Positions 11,117-21,249 of a stretch of DNA of 64,000 nt are shown here, piece after piece. The notes under the pieces are model-generated. The model searched no databases, was not told where the DNA came from, and was given only the letters and a program-made list of their open reading frames with translations. The stretch comes from Allomyces macrogynus ATCC 38327 (Eukaryota > Blastocladiomycota > Blastocladiomycetes > Blastocladiales > Blastocladiaceae). The translations under genes and the position numbers were made by a program. Position 1 is the first letter of the stretch, and every line of letters starts with the position of its first letter. The stretch is taken from positions 692,309 through 756,308 of the forward strand of contig GG745331.1 of NCBI GenBank assembly GCA_000151295.1, given 5' to 3'.

Positions 11117-13008
11117 TCAATCTGACCCCATCCCAGAATCCTCGCCCTCGATCGTGGCACCCGTCCGCCATGCGCGCTCCGGCAACCGCAAATCGCCCCG
11201 CGCAAACGGGCCCTCGAGCAACCGCTCACACCCTTCGCGCGACAGCACCACTTGGTAGACATCGATCACACGCGTCGCAAACCCGGCGGCACAATAGTCA
11301 AAGTAGTAGAGAAACTTGCGGAAGAACGTGTCGGACGCAATCTGTGCACGGCGCTTGAGCCCTTCAATCTCGTCGACTGACGCGTAGGCACCCTGCGCGA
11401 CTTCGACCCCTTCGGTCGCGACCGACGGCGCGACATAATCGGGCTTGTCAGCACGCATGGCCCCATTCAACGCCATCGACGCAGCCGCGAGCTTGGCGAC
11501 GCGCGGGTAGGTTGCGACAAACCGGGCACGCCAGGCCTGCAGCGTCCGTGCGTAATGCGGCGCGAAATTCTCCATGTGCTCGATAATCAACTGGTTACCA
11601 GACCCAGCGTTCACGGTGCGCGCAATGTCTGTGACCGACGGCAAGAACCCGCCCGGGAAAATGTACCGCTGGATGAAATCGCACTTGCGCGAATACGCGT
11701 CGTACCGCGTCTCCGGCATCGTGATCCCTTGCAAGACCATGATCCCGCGGCGCGGGTGCAGCATGCGGTGGCACACGTTGAAGTAGGTCGTCAGGTACTC
11801 TTTGCCGACGGCCTCGATCATTTCAATTGAAATGAGCGCGTCGAAATGGCCGTCGTCGAACCGCTCCGGCAGTCGGCGGTAGTCGCAGAGCAGCACTTCG
11901 ATCCGGTTGGCGGGAATGTACCCGCGCTGCTCAGCTGCGCGGATTCGGGCCTCGGCGAGCGCCTTTTGCTCGACCGAGAGCGTGACCGTCACGACGTGGC
12001 ACCCGCCCGACCGGTGCACGGCCTCGATGGCCAGCGCGCCCCACCCGGTGCCGATTTCGAGCAGCTTCGACGAGGGCGTGAGCTTGGCCTTGTCGATGAT
12101 GCGGTGTAGCTTGCGTAGCTGCGCGGCCTCGAGCGTGTCGTTCTGGTCGGACCAGTCCCAGACGCCGCACGAATACATCATGCGCTCGTCGAGAAACGCC
12201 TGGAACATTCAATGAAAGAGGTCGAATTAGCGCAGCACAGGCGGAGAGACGGGGGAGTGGGAGGGCAACGCACCTCAAACATGTCGTTGGACAGGTCGTA
12301 GTGCGCCGAAATGTTGTTGAGCGAGTTCTTCAGCGTATTCGCAAGCCGCGTGTGCATCAGGTAGTCGAGCGAGTTGGTCAGGACCGAGACGAGCGTCGAC
12401 GTGTCGTCGAGGTACGGCTTGTTGAGGACCATGAGCTGGATTTGCGGCAGAGAAGCAATGAGCGCACCTAATCGTTCGCGGCACATCTGGAGCTCCAAAC
12501 CGCGCGTCACGTACCATCAAGAACGCCATCATGTTGTCGACGTCGACGTCGCCCGCCATGTACGCTTCGGCGAACCCCTAGATCGCGACGACAGATCGCG
12601 CGCGTCAGAACTCGTTGCCCCCTCAGAAAGAAGCCGGAATCGCGTCGAGCCAAAATCGCACCATGTCGCCGCCGAGAACGAGCCGCGTCCAAAACGAATC
12701 CGACTTGACGGTCAGCGTCGCGGCCAGATCTTCGTAGACGGTCGCCGTCTCTGGTGATGGCGGGAGCTCGCCGCCGAAACGGTGCGCGGTGCCATCGGGC
12801 TCGACAATCGAGATTTGGCCGTGACGGAGCTTTTGTAGCAGGGAGAGGAAGACGTTGCGGCCTGTATCGCGCGAGGATGATCGGAGCCGACCAGTCAGCG
12901 TCAACGTTTCGCGTGCCGTACGTGCGCGAGGAGGATGAGCTTACCGATGGACGGCAGCGGGTTGAGCGAGGAAAGGGATGTTGCGAGAGAGTGAAGGACA
13001 GAGGCCAT
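11117..13008 (-). CDS. Cyclopropane-fatty-acyl-phospholipid synthase family methyltransferase
   Basis: SAM-dependent methyltransferase that in this family adds a methylene bridge (or methyl) to unsaturated acyl chains of membrane phospholipids. Exons 13008-12945, 12861-12662, 12577-12511, 12467-12274 and 12199-11117 give 1608 nt, 535 aa. Motifs: GGDMGFAEAYMAGDVDVD (junction of exons 2/3), NNISAHYDLSNDMFE followed across the splice by AFLDERMMYSCGVW, the SAM loop LLEIGTGWGALA, SIEMIEAVGKEYL, and FIQRYIFPGGFLPS. All are characteristic CFAS blocks. The donor of exon 3 is the least certain: gtacgt at 12514 is out of phase and gtgacg at 12510 is used here. N-terminal 20 residues (MASVLHSLATSLSS) are weakly supported. 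It lies head-to-head with another member of the superfamily at 14094. Confidence 0.87.
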
Positions 13009-14093
13009 GTTGCGAGAATCGGGCAAGAAGGGATATCAAGTTGCCGGCGTTGTCGATGGTGGTCGTTGTCGGTGCAGTTGAAGGCACGAGTGCAGAGCGC
13101 AAGTTCGAGCTGGTTGGTCAAGCTGGAGAGAGATCACGTCGGGTCGACGAAGAGAGAGGAGAAGATGGTTTGCGGGCGGGCAAGGAGATAAGGAGGGCAG
13201 CCAGTCGCTGGGCTCGGCCTTGACGAACCAGGCCGCGCATCGGCCTGCGGCAGCGGCGCCGGCCACGGCCGGCATCGCATCGCCCGTGCCTGTCAAGGAG
13301 CGGCCGGGAGACGCGCGCATTGGCCGAGGAAGCGTTGCTAAGCAAAATACCATGGCCGGTGCGCGCACGCGTGCTCTCGCCGACCATCGGTTCGCTGTCC
13401 CAGCGTTCCTCTGTCATCGGCGACCACGGATCCCGTAACGACCGTAATGTTCGCTGTCAGCGCCCTCCTCGCGCATCCGCGTTGCGGCAGGTTGGCCGCG
13501 AGATAACCCTGGAGCCAGCGTGCAGGGCAAGTCAAGCGAATCGTGCAAGGTCGATGGTGCGGCCCTTGATCGAATGCGAGCGGGTGGGGGACAGTGCCGA
13601 TCGCGTCTCGGTGCACGTGCAAAGCGGGCTTTTCGGACGCTTTTCGTGGCGCATCGTGGCAAGACGTGGCTTGCTTGCGCCCGCTTTGGCGGCGACGATC
13701 GACTCGTCGCGTCTCGCATTCTGTCTCGCACGCCACGGATCACGGCGCAGACACCGCGCCCAATCGAAATGCCCGCGGGCGACCTGCAAACACGCGCCCG
13801 CCCACCCCGCATGCCAACCGATGGCGGGCCCGGGTTGCTAAGCAGCGCTCCTTACACCAGCCTGGCCAGAGAACACCGAGAGCTGGGCGCGATCTTCCTC
13901 GGCACCTGAAAGGGTTACAAACGCAGGGGACACGTTCTGGAGCACAAAAGCGCAGCTTGTCTCCCGCCGCCGAGGTGGTTGTTCCGATTGGCTGTCCAAC
14001 GACCACGAACGACTTCTACCAGCTCGTCCCTCTCTTCAACCAAACCGAGCCTCCACTACCAAGAACAAGTTCCAGCAGCCCAACCAACCAACC
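13009..14093. promoter_or_regulatory. 1.1-kb divergent region between two methyltransferase genes
   Basis: Upstream region shared by the CFAS gene (-) and the coclaurine-methyltransferase-like gene (+). It contains several GC-rich open frames on both strands with no protein character that I recognise; promoters and 5' UTRs are expected here. Confidence 0.4.
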
Positions 14094-15516
14094 ATGATCG
14101 AGTCCCTCATTGCCACCCTCGACCGCGCCGCGCGGTACACGCTCGGCCTCGACCTGCCAGCGGCGCGTGCGTCGCTGCGGCAACCCGTCGAAGCTGCGAT
14201 CGCCAAGGGCCCGCTCAATGCCCTCGAGGCTGCGCAGGAATGGGCCATTGATAACGGCGTGTATACGGACGCGGTCTTGCGCCGTGGCGTGCGCGCGCTG
14301 CTCAAGACGCGGCTCGAGGAGCTGCACAAGGAGTACCAGCCGGAAAACGTCGAGTACTACGTCGAGGCCAAGCGCGCGTTTGCCGACCAGCTGCGCGGGC
14401 TGCAGGAACTCGCCATCTTGACGGACGTGGCCAACGAGCAGCATTACGAGGTCGACACCGAGTTTTTCCGCATCTGCCTCGGCAAGCACATGAAGTACTC
14501 GTGCTGCTTGTACCCCGAGGGTCCGTCTTCTTGTCGATGCTCACGCCGTGCTCGATCGATCCTGTGCAGAATAGCTCACGGAAGCAAGCGTTACGTAGGT
14601 GTCACGGAACTCGACGACGCTGAGCGCGCCATGCTCGAGCTGTATTGCGAGCGCGCGCAAATCAAGGACGGCATGTCGATCATGGAGCTCGGGTGTGGAT
14701 GGGGGTCGCTGTCGCTGTTCCTGGCTCAGGTACGAGTTCTCCTCAACCGGGGACTTTATCGCACGAATCGTGAGCGCTGACTGTGCTGTCAAAATACTAG
14801 AAATACCCGAAATCGCGCGTCACGGGCCTCTCCAACTCCAACTCGCAGCGCGAGTACATTGAAGCGCAGGCGCAGGCACGCGGGCTCACGAACCTGACCA
14901 TCATCACGGCCGACATTAACAAGTGGACCGCGACCGACACGTACGTCGGCACTTCCTCACATCCGCACAGGGACTGTGCGTAAAGCACTAAAACTGACCG
15001 ATGCCCACTCTCTCCACCAGGTTTGACCGCGTCGTTTCGATTGAAATGTTCGAGCACATGAAAAACTACGAGATGCTCTTCAAGAAGGTCGCGTCGCTGC
15101 TCAAGAACGGCGACTCGCGCGCGTTCATTCACGTCTTCTGCCATCGCGACCTGCCGTACCATTTCCAGACGGGCGAGGCACAGTCGTGGATGGCGCGCTA
15201 CTTTTTCAGTGGCGGGACGATGCCGGCGCGCGACACCTTCTCCTACTTTTCGTCGTCGCTCGCGCTCGAGCGCGACTGGGCCGTCAACGGCACGCACTAC
15301 GCCAAGACGTCGCGTGCGTGGCTCGAACGCATGGACGAGCGTAAAAACGAGTGCATGCCGTGGCTCGTGCGGTGCTACGGGTCCGAGGCCGAGGCGAAAA
15401 AGTGGTTCCAGCGCTGGCGCGTCTTCTACATTGCCGTTGAAGAGCTGTTTGCGTATAACGGCGGCAATGAGTGGTTTGTTGGCCACTATTTGTTCAAGAA
15501 ACCGGCGGTCGAGTGA
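14094..15516 (+). CDS. Coclaurine N-methyltransferase-like SAM-dependent methyltransferase (CFAS superfamily)
   Basis: Exons 14094-14520, 14599-14729, 14801-14940 and 15021-15516 join in phase to 1194 nt, 397 aa. Block order matches the CNMT-like branch of the CFA-synthase superfamily: KANEQHYEV-type motif (ANEQHYEVDTEFF), LGKHMKYSCCLYPEGVTELD (made by the first splice), ERAQIKDG, the SAM loop MELGCGWGSLSLFLAQ, VTGLSNSNSQREYIE, FDRVVSIEMFEHMKNYE, FCHRDLPYHFQ, WMARYFFSGGTMPARD, VNGTHYAKTSRAWLERMD and a C-terminal FVGHYLFKK. Plant members methylate benzylisoquinoline amines, but homologues in protists and fungi have unknown substrates, so the reaction here is an N- or C-methylation of an unidentified acceptor. 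No membrane segment or signal peptide. Neighbour at 11117-13008 is a distant superfamily member transcribed the other way. Confidence 0.9.
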
Positions 15517-16053
15517 TTTGGCGCCGTCGCGCTGCCACAGCGTCGGTCGTTGCTCGGCCCTCGCTGATCGTTTTGATTTTCATTTTCATGGCGTGCCGCA
15601 CCCTTGGTAGAGCGGCAAGGTGTCTGTAAATACAACGCAATCGTGGGTTTGGTTTGTTTCCATACTTTTGCATGTTGTTAGCGTCGGGAGACAGCGTCTC
15701 CTTCAAGCCACACAACCACATGTGACGCGAAAGCAATGACCTGATCGGCCAACTTGACCGTCTTCTCGATGTTGAACTTCTGTCCTTTTTGAAGCTGATA
15801 CTTTGGACCAGCATCGACTGGACCCGGTAACCCGCAACCACTCGCACTTGGACCGCCGCATCGCGCTCGACGTGCTGAACCAGACGGCCTGTTCAAGCTT
15901 GAAATTGAGCTCGTTCACCACCAGCTGCCTCATCTCGCCCGCCGACCACGCTCGTGCTGTCTCTTGACCGGTCCTGCTCATTGTTCCGGACTCGACTGTG
16001 CCGTGCGCACCACCTGCTCCTGCAACCGACCCCGCCCACCCACGCCAAGCACC
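15517..16053. other. Spacer between CNMT-like gene and CBP20
   Basis: Contains the 3' region of the methyltransferase gene and the promoter/5' UTR of CBP20. Nothing else recognised. Confidence 0.4.
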
Positions 16054-16835
16054 ATGTCGTCGATTGACATGTACGGCCGCCCGCTGGCCGCGGCCGTAGG
16101 CCAATCGCACCTGATCGTGCGGGACCTGGCGCGCCCCTCGGCCTACGTCGACCGTTCCTTCCCCGGGTCCCTCGACGACTGGTACCGTGCGCTCGACCAG
16201 TCGACAACCGTCTACGTGGGCAATCTGTCGTTTTACACGACGGAAGAGCAAATCTTTGAACTCTTTGCCAAGTGCGGCGACATCAAGCGCATTATCATGG
16301 GGCTCGACAAGCTGCGCATGACCCCCTGTGGGTTCTGCTTTGTCGAGTACTACAACCACGATAACGCGCTGGATTGCCTGCGGTACATTTCGGGCACCAA
16401 GCTCGACGACCGGTTCATTCGCGTCGACCTCGACCCGGGGTTCCGCGAAGGGCGCCAGTTTGGCCGTGGGCGGCACGGTGGACAGGTGCGCGACCAGTAC
16501 CGCACCGAGTTTGATGCGGGTCGTGGGGGTTGGGCGCCGAGTATGGACCAGGATGCGGGGCGTGCCGAGCGGAATTATTCGGCACAGTACTCGACGTCCG
16601 GGAGTACGTTGTTGTTCTTTTTGCGCACGCTCATGCCGTCGCGTGGCACGACGCTCATTCTTTGCGGTTGTTTGATGCAGCCAAGCGCAAGCGGTACGAC
16701 GACGAGGAGGACGGGGATGGCGACGACCACGATGCCAAGCGGCAGGTGCGCTCTGCTTTTCATGGTGCTCTCTGATGCTCAAGGTGTTTGACTTCACCGG
16801 TCTTGCTCGTTCCTCAGAGTCGTCGAACCTATTGA
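16054..16835 (+). CDS. CBP20: Nuclear cap-binding protein subunit 2 (CBP20)
   Basis: Small subunit of the nuclear cap-binding complex; its RRM stacks the m7G cap and pairs with CBP80. Exons 16054-16603, 16681-16745 and 16818-16835. The RRM has [20 protein letters not shown] (RNP2), [13 protein letters not shown] and [15 protein letters not shown] (RNP1), then [17 protein letters not shown] and the CBP20-specific tail [18 protein letters not shown]. The two tyrosines that sandwich the cap are expected near the N-terminus (DDWYRA) and in YVGNLSFY. After the tail comes a [15 protein letters not shown] acidic exon. If the last intron (16746-16817) is not removed, the frame stops at 16775 instead (…VRSAFHGAL), so the exact C-terminus is uncertain. 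Upstream, a 5' stretch of C-rich sequence leads to accATGt. Confidence 0.9.
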
Positions 16836-18357
16836 ACCGAAGCGTGCGCGAGCTACCGCCGCCGCAACCGAATCGGATCTGTATATATTTATTTTCTGTT
16901 GGGCCTTCGTCGTTCCCGCTCGTGAGTATTGCTGCGCTCTGAATCACAGCTCCCGAGCTGCACGAGGCCGTGACAACCTGACTGGGGGAACTCCTGACCT
17001 GACAGATGCAAACAGTCGTGCAATCATCTCCAAAGTTTTACGTAAATTGCACGACGATGTTCAAGCAGCGCGAGGAATATTCAGACTTAGGTGGACGGGA
17101 CGCAACGTCGTTGCCCGTTGGTGACCAGTCGAACACCAGGCGAACAAAATCAGAGTCAAATCGCCGTCGTGCTCCACGAGTCAAATACCGTACTGCTTAG
17201 GTCGATTTGGCGTCCCGAGTCACACCCCCCTTGTCTGACAAAGAAAAGCGCGTCCCGTCACAAGAAAAGGAACATCATTGTGCTTTTCGTCATGTTTTGA
17301 GTCGTTTCGAAAGCCAAATAGCCACTTTTGACAGTGGCGGCGTCACAATCAACATCCTTGGTCATGCGTCACAGACCCTCTGTCAAATCGCTGTGTCAAT
17401 AATAAAACTGTCCGCGGGACACCCAGAGCAGAGTCGACCGAAGCACCACGGTATTCAAGTCCTCAAGAAAGGTGGAATAAAGCCAGCAAAAGTCCACACA
17501 ATGTTTGATTGCAAAGATTCGACAAGGCCAGTAACATCGAGAGCACCAGGGACATTATTAGGAAAAGGCGAATAATGTGTTCACAAGGACGCCCAGCCGC
17601 GGCCGTAAAGAATAAGGAGAGTTGGAGCGGTTGACAGATTCCCGGTAACCAGAACGACGCGACTTGTGGAAATCGCTTGTCAGATGCCAGGACCATCAAT
17701 GACATGCTCACTGGGTGGGCATGAAATGCGCAAGAAGACGGTTTACCAGCGCCGCACAGAAGAAAAAGGACAGCTTTTTTGGTGCAGCGCTCATGAATGA
17801 TTTCTCACCTTGCTCGTCCGTTCTCATGTCGCTTTCTTCCTTCATCATTCTGATGGCAGCAGCAGCCTTTGGTTTTAGTCAACCTGGTGGTCTGTCAGGA
17901 ACACTGATCTGCCGTGTTTGGCGCTGGCTAACTCACCATTTTTCGGGCTTTGTTACGGGTGCTTGCTCGCTGCTCGAATTTCGATTTCTGGCAAGCAAAT
18001 TTTACCAGCCAGAGAATGTCAAGGGCCAAATTGCAGAGGCATCCAGCTCATTTTTCTCCGTCAATGCATGCTCGTCACCACGTCTGACCATTTCACCCGC
18101 TGCACGACGCCAACCTGTGCCAGTTGAGTCAACACGCTTTGCAGCATTCGCGACCTTGCTCTAGCACCAACACCCTTCGACCATTTTGTAGCCCGGTGCA
18201 ATCGACACGGCGCATGGCACCATTTCCAAGCGGTGATACGGCTTGCTTGACCAAGCTCGCCTAATTCAGGTCATCGTCCACGCCGCCACGCTGATCTCGA
18301 CCAAAAACGAGTCGACCCACAAAAGGGCAGCCGCGCGCAAGAGGTCGGTCCTCGACA
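16836..18357. other. 1.5-kb gene-poor spacer
   Basis: Lower in GC than adjacent genes. The longest frames (for example 17715-18164 +, starting at a GTG) show no family motifs. It may carry decayed sequence like the other long spacers, but I could not support any specific gene. Confidence 0.35.
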
Positions 18358-20066
18358 ATGGATCCTCCCGCTTGGAACAATGCCAACGACGTCGTCCTGA
18401 AATCAAGCAGCTCAAGCGTGGTTATGCCGGCGACGCGAGGTTCCTCGAAGACAAGTAGCGGGCATGGCCCGCCGCCGCTGCCGATCCATCAATCTCCCAG
18501 TCGCGCAGGTGCTCGAAAACTCGACCGCGTCTCCGCATCTGTTCCGCACGATCACGACGTCGACAGCTCAATCGCCGGTCCATCGTCGTGGACACTGCCC
18601 AACGACCCGACCGAACTCGACGCGCTGCTCGGCGACAGCGCAACCCATCGCGAACCTGCAAGAAATCACGACCGCGCGAACATGGGCAAGTTCGTCGGAC
18701 GGTTGCGCTATGCTCTCGGCATCTTTTTCCTGCTCTGCGTCGTCGGACTCTGGGTTGGGTCGAGTTTCTTGATGAACGTGCGTCTGGTCGATGCTGCTCG
18801 TCTTCGATGTGCGAAAGCAGACTCTGATTGAAGAGCTCCCCGGTTTTTGCAGTACCTGTTTGCCGACGACCAGTACTTCAAGCCCTTCTTCGTCACGTAC
18901 CTGAACACGTCCACGTTCTCCGTCTACCTGCTCTTCTTTGCCGCCGGTGCGCTCTTCGGACGCGGCAAGAAACCGACTGCGGCGCACGGCGATGCGGGAC
19001 TGTCCGTCCGGACGGCCGACGCGTCGGCGGAAACTATCGCAGCAGAGGGTGAAAAGCCAAAAGTCGAGGGTCATGTTGCTGCTTCCGCACCGACCGGAGC
19101 GGCGGGCGTTGACCTCGAGGAGGAGGGTGAGGTGCTCGGTTTTCGTGCTGTACGTTTCACGATGTATCAGCGTAAGTGCGTTCTGTTCGCGTCGTCTCAC
19201 CTTCTCCACCACCTGGCCCCGCGTCCAGACGGCCTGGATCAGCTTCCAGTTTTGCTGGTTGTGGTTTGTTGCTAACTACACGAGCAACATGGCGCTCGGG
19301 TACACGAATGTGGCATCGGTCACGATTCTCAGCTCCATGTCGGGCCCGCTCACGTTGATCCTCGCGCCGTGGTTCGGCGCCGACTCGTTCACGCTCGTCA
19401 AGGTCGTGGCCGTGGCCGTCAGTTTCGGCGGTGTCGTGTGCGTGGGTCTATCCGACTCGTCAAGCGGTACCGGCACGAACCCGTTCCTCGGCGACCTGCT
19501 GGCCCTGCTCGGCGCCGTCTTCTACGCCTTTTACATCACGTTCATGAAACGCAAGGTCGGACACGAGTCGCGCATCAACATGCGCTTGTTTTTCGGGCTC
19601 GTCGGCGTGTTCAATGCAGTCCTGCTCCTACCACTGCTCGCGCTCGCGAGCTTCGCTGGGCTCGAGACGTTTGAAATGCCCGCGGTGGGACAGTGGAAGT
19701 ACCTGCTCATCAATGCGTTCTTTGGGACGTTCCTGTCGGACTACTTGTGGCTACTGTCGATGTTGATGACGGGACCCGTCGTCGTTACGCTCGGTCTGTC
19801 GCTCACGACGCCTGTGGCCATGATTGGCGACTCGATCCTACACCACATGACGTATTCGGGCTTGTACATCACCGGCGCCGTGCTGATCATTTTGGGGTTC
19901 CTCGGTACGTTTCGCTGCAATCATATTTGCGCAATGGCACGTTCGACTTCCTTCGTTTGGTGTACATTTAGGCGTCAACCTCGAGTTCCCGACCATCGAC
20001 GCAGCAATTGCACGGCGGTGGAACCGGTTCCGCGGCCGGCCCGCGACCGAACCGAGCCCGCTATAA
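18358..20066 (+). CDS. DMT-superfamily transporter (SLC35F/DUF914, yeast YML018C-like)
   Basis: Ten-helix drug/metabolite transporter fold, probably of the vacuolar or other endomembrane. Exons 18358-18777, 18853-19149, 19229-19904 and 19972-20066 give 1488 nt, 495 aa. The N-terminal ~115 residues are Ser/Pro-rich and cytosolic; then a first helix (YALGIFFLLCVVGLWVGSSF), FVTYLNTSTFSVYL, an acidic/Ala loop, and the EamA core: NYTSNMALGYTNVASVTILS, TLILAPWFGADSFT, GGVVCVGLSDS, LLALLGAVFYAFYITFMKRK, INAFFGTFLSDYLWLLSML, VTLGLSLTTPVAMIGDSI. The patterns NYTSNMALGYTNVASVTIL and SDYLW are typical of the SLC35F3/4/5 group. Substrate unknown (some relatives carry thiamine or unknown metabolites). The short terminal exon encodes a cytosolic tail ending at TAA 20064-20066. 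Confidence 0.88.
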
Positions 20067-21249
20067 TGCCTTGTTGCAAGAGGGGCGTTTGGAAAGTTGA
20101 GTTTTTTGTCCTGCGACCATTTGCCGTGTCCGGTTTTGTCTCGCTCAGAATAGATGTCGCGCGCTTGCGCTTTTCCATGTCGGCTTGTCCATTTCGCGCT
20201 TTGGCTCCGGCTCCTGGCTCGCAACCCGTTTTGATATTGCTGGGGGCACAATGGCGAGAGGAAATTGGCCGTGTCGTGCCGGACAAGATGGTGAATCTCA
20301 AAGAGACAAGCGAGCAGCGGATGTCACATCATCTTGATGCTTGTACCAGAACCTGAAAGGGATCGACCCACGCGCGCAGCTTGCTCCCGCTCACAGAACA
20401 CAAGCAAATGAGTAGATGGGAACAGAGATTGCCGAGTGCGTCGACAGAGCCCATCTGCTGCGCCAGCGCGAATGTGTCGTCGGAAATTACACCCATCCGC
20501 CGGATTTCCGCCGGGCAAAAGGGTGGAGAAGCATGGCAGCGACACCGCGGTCCTGTTCGCTGTCATTTTGAAGCGTTCAAACGACGCTGGAGTGGAGAAA
20601 TTATCAGCGGTCGCCAATATGATCCGCGGCCTGAGTTTGGTCGAAACCGTTGATCGGCCTCCTTTCGCCAAGGTTCGTCCACGATACATGCTGTTTCTTG
20701 AGCCCACACTGATGGAGAGGATCAGGCCGTCCGGTGTCGGCGTGCTCCGTGCAAGGGCTTAACATCTGCCCGCGCAGGACAAGGGTCCCGGCTGCACTGA
20801 GAGTCTTGAACAAGGTCAGGAGTACAGAAGTAAGCATTGGCGGCCGCCAAGACCCGCCAAGGCACAACGGCGCGTCATGGTCCCGGTCCGACAGGGGTCG
20901 ACGGACAAACGGAGGGACGCTGGAGTCGCGAAAGGAGTATCAGCGCGGTCACAGCCAAGTCTCTTGGCTTTCCGACTTGGTCGAACAGGGAGAAAAGTGG
21001 GGCAAACGCCACCCGGTGCATCTCGCAAAAGTTGGAGACGCGTGTCGTGTCGACGCCGACCACCACCACCACCACCACGTTCGCCAGCAACGCGCCGACT
21101 GCTCGATCCTCTTGAGCACCTCTCGCACGACTTGCTGCAACTCAACCGACCAACCGACCAACCGACCGGACTCGAGGTCGTCAAGCAAGTGGTCCAGCAG
21201 CACCCAGCACACGCATCACCGCCACCGTTTGTCCACGACACCACCTGCC
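20067..21249. other. Spacer with a short ACC microsatellite
   Basis: Holds the 3' region of the transporter and the 5' region of fimbrin. A short (ACC)n run lies at about 21060-21078, and a CGACCAAC-type repeat at 21146-21170. No gene recognised. Confidence 0.4.

Noticed and set aside
13220..14006. Several 80-170 aa frames in the divergent methyltransferase spacer
   Set aside because: Open on both strands because of GC content; no conserved motif, no splice support.
15703..16947. 414-aa minus frame over CBP20
   Set aside because: Antisense shadow of the RRM gene; the + frame has RNP1, RNP2 and the CBP20 tail.
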